In this document: in pieces, positions 54,432-63,544 of the stretch
Layout: every line of letters starts with the position of its first letter
How positions within the stretch are numbered: the first letter of the stretch is position 1
From: Terrimonas sp.
GTDB lineage: Bacteria; Bacteroidota; Bacteroidia; Chitinophagales; Chitinophagaceae
Direction of reading: 5' to 3'
NCBI GenBank assembly: GCA_016125075.1
Contig: WGMO01000003.1
Location: forward strand, 1-64,000
Length of the DNA stretch: 64,000 bases
Notes under the pieces: model-generated
Told to the model about the DNA's origin: nothing
What the model saw: the letters and a program-made list of their open reading frames with translations, nothing else
Database searches by the model: none
Made by a program: the position numbers and the translations under genes

Positions 54432-56111
54432 TTATAAATTTCCTTTATTAAGTTCATTGACCGCAAAATCGGCAGCCCGGGCCGTTAAAGCCATATAGGT
54501 CAATGAGGGGTTGACACAGGATGCTGACGCCATACAGGCACCATCGGTCACAAAAACATTTTTACAATCCCAAACCTGGTTGTTACCATTCAGTACCGAA
54601 TTTTTCGGATCCCGGCCCATCCTTGCTGTTCCCATTTCATGGATACCCATACCCGGGGCATAATCATGATCAAAAGTCCGGGCATTCTTTGCTCCGCCTA
54701 TTTCCAGCATCTCTTTCATATCTTCCATCATATCCTTCCTCATCTTTTTTTCATTTTCCTTGATCTCAACATTCATGGCCAGGACCGGTAAGCCCCATTT
54801 GTCTTTTTTATTCTTATCTAGGGAAATCGTATTCTCATGGTAGGGAAGCATTTCTCCAAAGGCAGTTGCTCCGATGCGCCAGGGTCCCGGTTCAGATAAT
54901 GCTTCTTTAAAATCTGCCCCGATATTCATTTCGGCAATTTCCCGGCTCCATTCTTTCCTGCTGGCCCCGCCCTGGTAACCGAATCCCCGGAGGTAATCCC
55001 GTTTATCACCAAAAAGGTTCCTGAAACGCGGGATATAAAAACCGGTAGGCCGGTACCCGTAATAATATTTGTCTTCATAACCTTCCATGTCGGCATCGGC
55101 ACCACAACGAAAATGATGGTCCATCACATTATGCCCCAGTTCACCGCTGCTGCTGCCCAATCCCTCCGGCCAAATATCGGTTGCTGAATTCATCAGGACC
55201 CAGGTGGAATTGAAGGAAGACGCACAGAGAAACACTATTTTACTATAATATTCTTTTGTCAGATTGGTTTCTGCATCCAGTATCCTGACACCTTTGGCCT
55301 TTTTGGTGTCTTTGTCATACAGTATTTCCGTAACGATGGCGAATGGTTGCAGTTTCAGTCTGCCTGTTGCTACGGCAGCCGGTAAAGTGGAAGACTGGGT
55401 GCTGAAATAGGCGCCGAAAGGACAACCGTTCACACACATGTTTCGGTACTGGCATTTTTCCCTACCCGGTAATTTAGAAGTAATGTTGGCCGACCGGCCA
55501 ATGATAAGGGTCCTCCTGTTTTCGTAGTGTGCTTTGATCCTGGCCGCCACATCTTTTTCAACGATATTCAGATCCATACCGGGCATGAATACACTATCAG
55601 GCAATTGGGGAAGGTTTTCATAAGTGCCCTGTATCCCGGCAAATTTTTCAACATGGCTGTACCATGGCTCAATATCTTTATAACGGATGGGCCAGTCGGT
55701 ACCGTAGCCGTCACGGGCATTGGCCTCAAAATCAAAATCACTCCAGCGGTAACTTTGACGGCCCCACATGAGAGAGCGCCCTCCTACATGGTATCCCCTG
55801 AACCAGTCGAATCTTTTCTCTTCGGTATAGGGGCAGTCTTTATCACTGGCCCAGTAGTGAAGGTTGCGTTCATTTAGGGGATAATCCCTTTTTAGGACCG
55901 GGTAATCTGCAATCATCTGTTGTGTTCTACCGCCCCGGTGGGGGTAGTCCCAAACGGGTTGATTGCTTTTCTGGTAGTCCTTAATATGTTCAATATTTTC
56001 TCCACGCTCCAGCATCAGCACAGAAAGCCCTTTTTCTGTTAACTCCTTGGCGGCCCAGCCACCACTGATGCCGGAGCCTACTACGATCGCGTCAAATGAA
56101 TTGTCTGCCAT
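54432..56111 (-). CDS. GMC-family oxidoreductase (copy 2)
   Basis: A 559-residue paralogue of the neighbouring GMC enzyme: the FAD motif VVGSGISGGWAAKELTEKGL is at 11-30, the Cys-rich segment CQYRNMCVNGCPFGA is present, and the C-terminus has GIHEMGTARMGRDPKNSVLN and NPSLTYMALTARAADFAV. The two copies share long identical stretches (e.g. LGSSSGELGHNVMDHH). Distinct substrates are likely. It lies 16 bp upstream of small subunit 2. Confidence 0.92.
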   Translation of the reverse strand: MADNSFDAIVVGSGISGGWAAKELTEKGLSVLMLERGENIEHIKDYQKSNQPVWDYPHRGGRTQQMIADYPVLKRDYPLNERNLHYWASDKDCPYTEEKRFDWFRGYHVGGRSLMWGRQSYRWSDFDFEANARDGYGTDWPIRYKDIEPWYSHVEKFAGIQGTYENLPQLPDSVFMPGMDLNIVEKDVAARIKAHYENRRTLIIGRSANITSKLPGREKCQYRNMCVNGCPFGAYFSTQSSTLPAAVATGRLKLQPFAIVTEILYDKDTKKAKGVRILDAETNLTKEYYSKIVFLCASSFNSTWVLMNSATDIWPEGLGSSSGELGHNVMDHHFRCGADADMEGYEDKYYYGYRPTGFYIPRFRNLFGDKRDYLRGFGYQGGASRKEWSREIAEMNIGADFKEALSEPGPWRIGATAFGEMLPYHENTISLDKNKKDKWGLPVLAMNVEIKENEKKMRKDMMEDMKEMLEIGGAKNARTFDHDYAPGMGIHEMGTARMGRDPKNSVLNGNNQVWDCKNVFVTDGACMASASCVNPSLTYMALTARAADFAVNELNKGNL

Positions 56112-56157
56112 AATGAAATTGAATGTTTATCGTTTCAATAATTAATTTTATCGGGTA

Positions 56158-57054
56158 TCAGATATCACAAATATGCACCGCCCGTTTTAAAGCATCTAGT
56201 TTGCCTTTATTATCAGGTGATGTGGGTATGAATTCCTGTGCCACATAACCGGTATAACCAAGATCATGGATGGCTTTCATGATAGCAGGATAATACAATT
56301 CCTGGCTTTCATTGATTTCATGTCTTCCGGGAACACCACCGGTATGGAAATGCCCCAGGTACTGAAAATTATTCCGGATCGTCCTGATCACATCTCCCTC
56401 ATCGATCTGCATATGATAGATATCATAGAGCAATTTGAAATTCGGAGACCCCAGTCTTTTACACAATTCCACGCCCCAGGTTGTTTTGTTACATTGGTAA
56501 TCCTTGTGATCCACTTTGCTGTTCAATAATTCCATCTGTACGGTAATACCGTTCTTTTCGGCCAGCGACATAATCCTTTTCAATCCTTCCACGCAATTCT
56601 TCCAGCCCGTTTCATCATCGATGCCCATTCGGCTTCCGCTGAAACAAATAATATTTTTATAACCGGCCTTGACCATCAGGGGGATCGTTTCCGTATAATC
56701 ATGGACCAGCTGGTCATGGAATTTTTTGTTGTTGAAGCCCTCTGTGAGACTTGTTTTTCCCCCATGATAGCACATGGTGGAAATGAGGTTGTACTGTTGT
56801 ACCGTACCCCATTCGGAAGGCCCCAGCAGGTCGATACCCACCAGGCCAATCTTTTTAGCAGCGGCACATAATTCTTCAAGGGGAATATTTTGATAACACC
56901 AACGGCAGGCTGAATGATTGATATTGCCCTTCAATTTATTTTTTTTTGAGGATCCTTCGGCAGCCATGGCAGTGAGGGAGGATAAACCGGAAAAAGCGAG
57001 GGTACCGGCTGCTATGTTTTTTAAAACCTGTCTCCTGTTTGTGTGTTCTTTCAT
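56158..57054 (-). CDS. Hydroxypyruvate isomerase-like TIM-barrel protein, exported
   Basis: A 298-residue TIM barrel of the hydroxypyruvate isomerase family with an N-terminal signal (RRQVLKNIAAGTLAFSGLSS, twin-arginine-like). The metal-site motifs include QMELLNSK, YDIYHMQIDEGD, HTGGVPGRHE and AQEF. In 3-keto-sugar clusters such proteins are candidate epimerases or isomerases of keto-sugars. It is the first gene of the minus-strand run with the two GMC pairs (47 bp), and 37 bp after the MFS gene. Confidence 0.88.
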   Translation of the reverse strand: MKEHTNRRQVLKNIAAGTLAFSGLSSLTAMAAEGSSKKNKLKGNINHSACRWCYQNIPLEELCAAAKKIGLVGIDLLGPSEWGTVQQYNLISTMCYHGGKTSLTEGFNNKKFHDQLVHDYTETIPLMVKAGYKNIICFSGSRMGIDDETGWKNCVEGLKRIMSLAEKNGITVQMELLNSKVDHKDYQCNKTTWGVELCKRLGSPNFKLLYDIYHMQIDEGDVIRTIRNNFQYLGHFHTGGVPGRHEINESQELYYPAIMKAIHDLGYTGYVAQEFIPTSPDNKGKLDALKRAVHICDI

Positions 57055-57090
57055 ACAGCTTAGTCAAATGAATATACGAAATTCGGCTTG

Positions 57091-58377
57091 TTATTGTGCG
57101 GCTTGTAAAACAACTTTCTTTTTCCCCCGCATATAAATCAGTAAACCGGTAAATGCTACAATTAATATTATGGGAATTATTAATGTGGTATTGATGATTT
57201 CAGGCCCTGCAGCTTTATTGGCTGCATTCAAAGCATCTTTCATCTCAGCAGTCGCTTCAGCTGAATTGTACAATTTGATATCGGCTCCGGCGGGTAACTT
57301 TCCGGCTATCAGTTTGTCATATACGCCACCCATGAACATCATGTAAAGCGATACGGCAAACATACCGGCACCTCCCATCAGGTTGATGCCTACAGCCCCG
57401 GTCTTTGGTAAGTATTCAGATACAAAACCCAGCATGGTGGGCCAGAAATAACAAACTCCCATACCAAACACAACGGCCCCAAAAAATATCATATTTCCGG
57501 AACTGTGCCCCAGCAGGTATAATCCGGCTGCCGCCAGGATGGCCGACATCAGCAACACGCCCTGGGGAGCCAGCCGGTGAACAATGGGGCCGGCAAAAGC
57601 CCTGCCGATCACCATGATTCCGGTGGATACGGTTAGGATCAATAAGGCGTTATCACTTACATTTTTCAATAAGACATCGATCCATTGTCCGGTAAACAGT
57701 TCTGTGATGGCCGTTCCGAACATACAGATGATCATAAAAATAAATAAAGGATTAGCCAGTGATTTGTACATTTCTGCCGTTGAAATTCCGCTGGCCACCC
57801 TTTCGGTTGGCGGAAAACTTTGTTTCGAGAAAATGAACCCGTAGAGCACGGCAGGGATCACCATCATGGCCATCTGTATCTGCCAGCTGATGGCTGCTTT
57901 ATCAAAAAAGTACACGATCAGTGTACCCAGCACGATACCACCGGGGAACCACAGATGGAAATGATTCAGCTTAGTGGTCTTGTTATCCGGGTACAGGGAA
58001 GTCACAAGGGGATTACAGGCAGCTTCCACCGTTCCGTTGGCGATGCCGATAAACAGGGTCGAGATAAAAAGCGCCCAGAAAGGGTTTGCAAATTTTCCTG
58101 CAAAAATTGTCAGTGCGATCCCGGCAATATGAAAAATAAAAGCAAAGATCAGCAGTTTTTTCATACCGATGATGTCGACAACCATTCCGCCGATGATGAC
58201 AGCCAATGGGAATCCCCAAAAGGCCGTGGCTGCGATGGTGCCTAACTCGGCTTTATCCAGGTTAAAATCCGTACCCAGCCGGTTCAGGATACCTGCCCGG
58301 ATGCCAAATGATAAGGATGTGACCAACAAGGCCAGGCAACTGGCTATAAATAACTGGTTACGTTTTACAGGATGCAT
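57091..58377 (-). CDS. MFS transporter, probable sugar importer
   Basis: A 428-residue, 12-helix major facilitator superfamily protein (e.g. FGIRAGILNRLGTDFNLDKA, WFPGGIVLGTLIVYF, FGMGVCYFWPTMLGFVSEYLPK). It resembles sugar/nucleoside:H+ symporters of the FucP/NupG type in having a conserved loop of WxPGG. The genes around suggest a keto-sugar or glycoside import role. It is the first gene of the minus-strand cluster, divergent from the Gfo/Idh/MocA gene; a shared control region lies between (58378-58479). Confidence 0.88.
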   Translation of the reverse strand: MHPVKRNQLFIASCLALLVTSLSFGIRAGILNRLGTDFNLDKAELGTIAATAFWGFPLAVIIGGMVVDIIGMKKLLIFAFIFHIAGIALTIFAGKFANPFWALFISTLFIGIANGTVEAACNPLVTSLYPDNKTTKLNHFHLWFPGGIVLGTLIVYFFDKAAISWQIQMAMMVIPAVLYGFIFSKQSFPPTERVASGISTAEMYKSLANPLFIFMIICMFGTAITELFTGQWIDVLLKNVSDNALLILTVSTGIMVIGRAFAGPIVHRLAPQGVLLMSAILAAAGLYLLGHSSGNMIFFGAVVFGMGVCYFWPTMLGFVSEYLPKTGAVGINLMGGAGMFAVSLYMMFMGGVYDKLIAGKLPAGADIKLYNSAEATAEMKDALNAANKAAGPEIINTTLIIPIILIVAFTGLLIYMRGKKKVVLQAAQ

Positions 58378-58479
58378 ATCGTTAGATTTGTTTCAGTATG
58401 TAAAAGCTAAATGTACTATTTTTAATCACTTATAGTTGTTAGTGGATAAAAAAACATTACGAAATAATAATCTAAGACC

Positions 58480-59643
58480 ATGAACAGAAAATTACGCATG
58501 GGAATGATTGGCGGAGGGCCCGGTGCATTCATTGGCGGCGTGCATAGAATTGCAGCCAATATCGATGGGGAGATTGAATTGGTATGCGGGGCCTTCAGCA
58601 GTGATCCCCAAAAATCAAAACAGGCCGGCAAAGCACTTTACCTGCCTTCCTCAAGGGTATATGGTTCCTTTCGGGAAATGATATCGGCAGAGCAATCACT
58701 CCCCCCGGGTGAGCGGATGGATTTTGTCAGTATTGTAACTCCCAACCATATGCATTTTGAACCCGCTAAAATGGCCTTGGAAAAAGGGTTTCATGTAGTA
58801 TTGGATAAACCTATGACCCTTACGCTCCGGGAAGCAAAACTGTTAAGGGCAGTTGTTACGAAAACAGGAAATGTTTTATGCCTCACACATACATATACCG
58901 GTTACCCGATGATCAAGCAGGCCAGGCAAATGATTAAAAAAGGGTTGCTGGGTAAGATCAGAAAGATATATGTGGAATATCCCCAGGGCTGGCTCAGTAC
59001 TTTTCTGGAAAGCGCTGATCAAAAACAGGCAGCATGGCGTACTGATCCAAAACGCAGTGGTATTGCGGGCGCCATGGGTGATATCGGAACCCATGCATTT
59101 AATATGGCCGAATATGTTTCTGGTTTAATAACCACAAAAATTTGCGCAGACCTGAATATTGTTGTTGAAGGCAGGAAACTTGATGACGATGGTGCCGTAC
59201 TCCTGAAATTTGACAATGGCGCCAGTGGGGTTTTGATGGCCAGCCAAATTGCTGCCGGAGAGGAAAACAATGTCAAAATCAGGGTTTATGGAGAGAAAGG
59301 GGGAATTGAATGGCAACAAAATGATGCCAATACACTTTTGGTGAAATGGCTTGACAAACCTGCTGAAATTTTGCGGGCCGGCGGAAATTATCCCAAATTA
59401 AATTCATTTGCCTTGCATAATTGCCGTACCCCCGGCGGCCATCCCGAAGGTTATCTTGAAGCATTTGCCAATCTTTATCGAAATTTTTCTCTGACGGTTA
59501 AGGCCAAGATGGATAAGCAAAAACCCAAAGCCGAGTGGTTGGATTTTCCGGGTGTTGAAGAAGGGGTTCGGGGAATGGCCTTTATTGAAAACGTAGTGGC
59601 TTCATCAATATCAAAACAAAAATGGTTTGATTTTAAAATTTAA
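58480..59643 (+). CDS. Gfo/Idh/MocA-family oxidoreductase
   Basis: A 387-residue NAD(P)-dependent oxidoreductase. The N-terminal Rossmann motif is GMIGGGPGAFIGGVHR (8-23), and the active-site lysine is in VVLDKPMTLTLREA (the usual EKP reads DKP). The C-terminal sheet has DIGTHAFNMAEY, a conserved catalytic His region. Related enzymes oxidise sugars or sugar acids, including keto-glucosides. It starts the + strand operon with the isomerase, cytochrome and DUF1080 genes. Confidence 0.93.
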   Translation: MNRKLRMGMIGGGPGAFIGGVHRIAANIDGEIELVCGAFSSDPQKSKQAGKALYLPSSRVYGSFREMISAEQSLPPGERMDFVSIVTPNHMHFEPAKMALEKGFHVVLDKPMTLTLREAKLLRAVVTKTGNVLCLTHTYTGYPMIKQARQMIKKGLLGKIRKIYVEYPQGWLSTFLESADQKQAAWRTDPKRSGIAGAMGDIGTHAFNMAEYVSGLITTKICADLNIVVEGRKLDDDGAVLLKFDNGASGVLMASQIAAGEENNVKIRVYGEKGGIEWQQNDANTLLVKWLDKPAEILRAGGNYPKLNSFALHNCRTPGGHPEGYLEAFANLYRNFSLTVKAKMDKQKPKAEWLDFPGVEEGVRGMAFIENVVASSISKQKWFDFKI

Positions 59644-59660
59644 TTTTTAAAGAAAATATT

Positions 59661-60716
59661 ATGACAACAATTAAAGGGCCTGCTATTTTTTTGGCACAGT
59701 TCATGGGTGACCAGCCTCCTTTTAATGATTTAAAAACAATCTGTAAATGGGCAAAAGAACTTGGTTTTGTCGGGGTACAGTTACCTGCCTGGGATAGTCG
59801 TTGCATTGATCTGCAGAAAGCAGCAGAAAGTAAGACCTATGCAGATGAATTGAAAGGATTGGTCAATGATTGTGGCCTGGCCATTACAGAATTATCCACG
59901 CACTTACAGGGCCAGTTGATTGCGGTGCATCCTGCTTATGATTCCCTGTTTGATGGATTTGCACCCGAACCGGTAAGGGGGAACCCAACAGCCCGGACAG
60001 CATGGGCCAAACAACAGTTGCTGTGGGCGGCTAAAGCTTCACAGCATTTGGGACTGGATACTCATTGCACTTTTAGTGGGGCATTGTTATGGCATACGGT
60101 TTATCCCTGGCCACAAAGACCGGCCGGATTGGTTGAAACGGGGTTCAGGGAACTGGCAAAGAGATGGAAACCCATACTGGATGAATTTGATGCCTGCGGT
60201 GTGGACCTTTGTTATGAGATCCACCCCGGTGAAGACCTGCATGATGGCATCAGTTATGAAATTTTCCTGCAGGAAGTTGGAAACCATCCAAGGGCCTGCC
60301 TCCTCTATGATCCTTCTCATTTTGTGCTGCAATGCCTTGATTATCGCAGTTACATCGACATCTATCATGAACGCATCAAGGCCTTCCATGTAAAAGATGC
60401 CGAGTTTAACCCAACGGGTAAACAAGGCGTATATGGCGGATACCAGTCCTGGATCAACCGGGCCGGTCGTTTCCGTTCACTGGGCGACGGACAAGTTGAT
60501 TTCAAATCCATATTCAGTAAACTGGCTGCCTATGATTATAAAGGCTGGGCCGTGATGGAGTGGGAATGTTGTCTGAAACATCCCGAAGACGGAGCAAAGG
60601 AAGGGGCTGTTTTTATCAGCGACCATATTATTCGCGTAACAGATAAGGCTTTTGATGATTTTGCCGGTACGGGGAGCAATGAAAAATTTAACCGCTCGGT
60701 TTTAGGATTAGATTAA
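59661..60716 (+). CDS. Sugar phosphate isomerase/epimerase-like protein
   Basis: A 351-residue cytoplasmic TIM barrel of the xylose isomerase/IolE group with no signal peptide. Metal ligands are Glu in CYEIHPGEDLHDG, Asp/His in YDPSHFVLQ, His in FHVKDAEF and Glu in VMEWECC. It lies 17 bp downstream of the dehydrogenase gene. Homologues accompany Gfo/Idh/MocA enzymes in inositol and keto-sugar catabolism. Confidence 0.92.
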   Translation: MTTIKGPAIFLAQFMGDQPPFNDLKTICKWAKELGFVGVQLPAWDSRCIDLQKAAESKTYADELKGLVNDCGLAITELSTHLQGQLIAVHPAYDSLFDGFAPEPVRGNPTARTAWAKQQLLWAAKASQHLGLDTHCTFSGALLWHTVYPWPQRPAGLVETGFRELAKRWKPILDEFDACGVDLCYEIHPGEDLHDGISYEIFLQEVGNHPRACLLYDPSHFVLQCLDYRSYIDIYHERIKAFHVKDAEFNPTGKQGVYGGYQSWINRAGRFRSLGDGQVDFKSIFSKLAAYDYKGWAVMEWECCLKHPEDGAKEGAVFISDHIIRVTDKAFDDFAGTGSNEKFNRSVLGLD

Positions 60717-60742
60717 TAACTTTGAAGTCAAAATAATACACA

Positions 60743-61135
60743 ATGAAAAGAGTTTTTCTATTATTGATCATTTCAGCCATTACATTTCTTGCCTGCAACA
60801 GCAGCGATTCCAATTCCGGTTCACAAGCAACCGAGACGCCTGCAGCGAAAGAAGAGCCTAAAGTGAATCCGGATTATGAAAAGGGACTGGCGATAGAAGC
60901 CAAACAGAATTGCAATACCTGTCACAGAATCGATGAAAAACTGATCGGGCCCTCTTATAATGATATTGCAGCAAAATATGCAGGTACCAGTGATACCATT
61001 GTTGCCCACCTGGCAAAGAAGATCATTGCCGGGGGATCTGGCGTTTGGGGAGAAGTGGCCATGGTGGCTCACCCTGAATTATCCGTTGAGGACGCTGAAG
61101 CGATCGTTAAATATATTTTTACGTTTAAAAAATAA
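60743..61135 (+). CDS. Lipoprotein c-type cytochrome
   Basis: A 130-residue monohaem cytochrome c. The lipobox is FLAC (C18); the haem-binding CNTCH is residues 57-61 and the axial Met is in EVAMVAHPELS. It should accept electrons in the periplasm, most likely from the GMC dehydrogenases (the LacB role in LacABC-type glycoside 3-dehydrogenases). It is in an operon with the isomerase (26-bp gap) and the DUF1080 gene (6-bp gap). Confidence 0.93.
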   Translation: MKRVFLLLIISAITFLACNSSDSNSGSQATETPAAKEEPKVNPDYEKGLAIEAKQNCNTCHRIDEKLIGPSYNDIAAKYAGTSDTIVAHLAKKIIAGGSGVWGEVAMVAHPELSVEDAEAIVKYIFTFKK

Positions 61136-61141
61136 TAATTG

Positions 61142-61918
61142 ATGAAATCAAACCTATTCATGCTGCTTGCCCTTTTCGTTTTCATGTCCTGTAATGACAG
61201 CGGTGAAAAGAAGGAAGATAATACGCAGGACAAAACTGTTGCAGCCACTCCCGATAATACCCTGAGCGAACAGGAAAAGAAAGATGGATGGCAACTCTTG
61301 TTTGATGGCACCACTAAATCCGGGTGGCATGTTTATGCGAATAAAACAGACGGAAGTGCCTGGGTTGTTGACAACGGAACCCTTCACCTTGCCCCACAAC
61401 AAATGAAAGACTGGCAGGCCATGGGCGGGGGCGATATCCTGACCCAGGACGAATATGAAAATTTTGACCTAAAGCTGGATTGGAAGATCGACAGCGGTGG
61501 TAACAGCGGGATCATTTTTTATGTGCATGAATCCGATGATACCGTTAAATATAAGCATGCCTGGTACACCGGCCCTGAAATGCAGGTACTGGATAATGCC
61601 GCCCACCCCGATGCCAAGATCATCAAACATCGGGCAGGAGACCTGTATGACCTGATTACCAGTTCTCCGGAAACCGTTAAGCCGGCAGGTGAATGGAATC
61701 ATGCAGAAATAAAAGCTGACCATGGTTCCCTGGAACTATACCTGAATGGTACAAAAGTGGTGTCCACGACCCTATGGGATGACAACTGGAAAGCATTAAT
61801 CGCAGGCAGTAAGTTCAAGAATATGCCTGAATTCGGCACTTACAAAAAGGGCAGGATTGCGTTACAGGACCATGGCAACAAAGTGTGGTTTAAAAATATT
61901 AAGATCAGGCCGCTCTGA
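61142..61918 (+). CDS. DUF1080 (3-keto-disaccharide hydrolase-type) lipoprotein
   Basis: A 258-residue lipoprotein (lipobox FMSC, C17) with one DUF1080 domain (about 50-255): GWQLLFDGTTKSGWHVYANK, DLKLDWKIDSGGNSGIIFYVHE, GPEMQVLDNAAHPDA. DUF1080 proteins cleave 3-keto-glycosidic bonds in clusters like this one. ATG at 61142 is used; a TTG just before it is in frame. It ends the operon at a bidirectional terminator. Confidence 0.9.
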   Translation: MKSNLFMLLALFVFMSCNDSGEKKEDNTQDKTVAATPDNTLSEQEKKDGWQLLFDGTTKSGWHVYANKTDGSAWVVDNGTLHLAPQQMKDWQAMGGGDILTQDEYENFDLKLDWKIDSGGNSGIIFYVHESDDTVKYKHAWYTGPEMQVLDNAAHPDAKIIKHRAGDLYDLITSSPETVKPAGEWNHAEIKADHGSLELYLNGTKVVSTTLWDDNWKALIAGSKFKNMPEFGTYKKGRIALQDHGNKVWFKNIKIRPL

Positions 61919-61933
61919 AAAAACTTCAGCAAT

Positions 61934-61968
61934 AAAAAGCCCATGCCGGATCCGGTATGGGCTTTTTT
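61934..61968. terminator. Bidirectional terminator between DUF1080 and pyk
   Basis: AAAAAGCCCATGCCGG pairs with CCGGTATGGGCTTTTT (one G-U), with A and T runs on the flanks. It ends the + strand operon and, from the other side, the pyk transcript. Confidence 0.85.
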
Positions 61969-62029
61969 TATGAATCGGGAAACAATTACACGAACCTCCG
62001 GTGCATGGAATTATTTCCACGCAAAAAAT

Positions 62030-63520
62030 TTATTGAAGGGTGGTAATCTTTAATACATTAGTCGGTAAATGTAAATGAACGGGTGTGCTGCCGGTGCTGA
62101 CAACCACATCACCGCTTTTAATGAATCCCCTTTCCTTTAAAATGTCAATCTGGTCAAAGATGATATCATCAAGGCTTTCCTCTTCGGCATAATAGAAGGC
62201 ACGCACCCCCCAGCTTAAACTCAGTTGGTTGACCAGGGTCTTTTCCTTTGTAAAAATATAGAGCGGGGATTGAGGCCGGTAACTGCTCAGCATAAAACCG
62301 GTATAACCACTTTGCGTCATGCCGATCAGGGCGTTGGCGTTTACATCATTGGCCAGTTTACAGGCATTGTAGCAGATGGCGTCGCTGAGGAAGGAAGGGG
62401 AGTGGGGAAGCGGTTTGAGCATTTCCTCACGGTTATAGTCATATGCTTTGTGTTCAACTTCCAGGATGATCTTTGTCATCGTTTCCACCACCAGTTTAGG
62501 ATATTTGCCGGTAGCAGTTTCACCACTGAGCATCACCGCATCAGCGCCCTCTAATACCGCATTAGCGACATCCGTGATCTCACTTCGGTTGGGTTTTGTA
62601 CGTTCCATCATGCTTTCCATCATCTGTGTTGCCACGATAACGGGTTTTGCCCGGTGGATACATTTTTTGATGATATCTTTCTGGATCAGCGGTACTTCTT
62701 CTACCGGTAATTCAACACCCAGGTCGCCACGGGCAATCATGATGCCATCACTTTCCAGGATGATATCCCGGAGATTCCTGAGCGCTTCCGGCATTTCTAT
62801 TTTTGCAATCACTTTTGATTTACTGCCGGCATCTTCAAGTTTCTTTTTCAGGTCGATGATGTCAATGGTCTTTCTGACGAAAGAGAGCGCCACCCAATCC
62901 ACTTTCTGCTCAATGATAAATGCCAGGTCGATCAGGTCTTTTTCTGTCAGGGAAGGAAGCGAAATATTCGTATCGGGAAGATTGACCCCTTTCTTGGGCA
63001 ATAATATGCCTCCCAGCAAAACTGCTACTTTTACATTCTTTTCCGGAGTAATTTCGGTTACCTGTACCTCGATCTTTCCGTCATCGATCAGGATTTTTTC
63101 ACCGGGTTTTACATCCTTGTGCAGGTCAGGATAGGAGACAAATATCTTTTCCTTGGTCCCTACCAGTTTTTCGTTGGTAAAGGTCAGGATATCCCCTTCA
63201 TTCAGTTCGAGGGCACCTCCTTCGATTTCACCCACGCGTAATTTGGGCCCCTGGAGGTCAGCGAGAATGGAAATATTATAGGGTTCTTTGACATTGATCT
63301 GGTTGATCAGGTCAATAATCTTTTTCTTATCCTCATGGGTGCCATGGGAAAAGTTGAGCCGAAATACATTCACCCCGGCCCTTACCAGTTCTACAAGTTT
63401 TTCATACGTGTCACAGGCCGGGCCAACGGTCGCAACGATCTTTGTCCTTTTTGAAGCATGCTGCCGGCCTGCTTCCTTATCGAATTCTTTGTGAAAATAT
63501 TTATCTGCGTGTTTTGCCAT
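62030..63520 (-). CDS. pyk: Pyruvate kinase
   Basis: A 496-residue glycolytic enzyme that makes pyruvate and ATP from phosphoenolpyruvate. The signature is visible: the N-terminal RTKIVATVGPACDTYEKL and NFSHGTHE, the KIEMPEALRNL lysine region, the IARGDLGVELP motif and ATQMMESM followed by RSEITDVANAVLEGADAVML. The C-terminal domain (about 365-490) is the usual allosteric domain. It is 24 bp downstream of pfkA in one operon. Confidence 0.96.
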   Translation of the reverse strand: MAKHADKYFHKEFDKEAGRQHASKRTKIVATVGPACDTYEKLVELVRAGVNVFRLNFSHGTHEDKKKIIDLINQINVKEPYNISILADLQGPKLRVGEIEGGALELNEGDILTFTNEKLVGTKEKIFVSYPDLHKDVKPGEKILIDDGKIEVQVTEITPEKNVKVAVLLGGILLPKKGVNLPDTNISLPSLTEKDLIDLAFIIEQKVDWVALSFVRKTIDIIDLKKKLEDAGSKSKVIAKIEMPEALRNLRDIILESDGIMIARGDLGVELPVEEVPLIQKDIIKKCIHRAKPVIVATQMMESMMERTKPNRSEITDVANAVLEGADAVMLSGETATGKYPKLVVETMTKIILEVEHKAYDYNREEMLKPLPHSPSFLSDAICYNACKLANDVNANALIGMTQSGYTGFMLSSYRPQSPLYIFTKEKTLVNQLSLSWGVRAFYYAEEESLDDIIFDQIDILKERGFIKSGDVVVSTGSTPVHLHLPTNVLKITTLQ

Positions 63521-63544
63521 TATTGTTTTGTTTATGCTGGTGAT

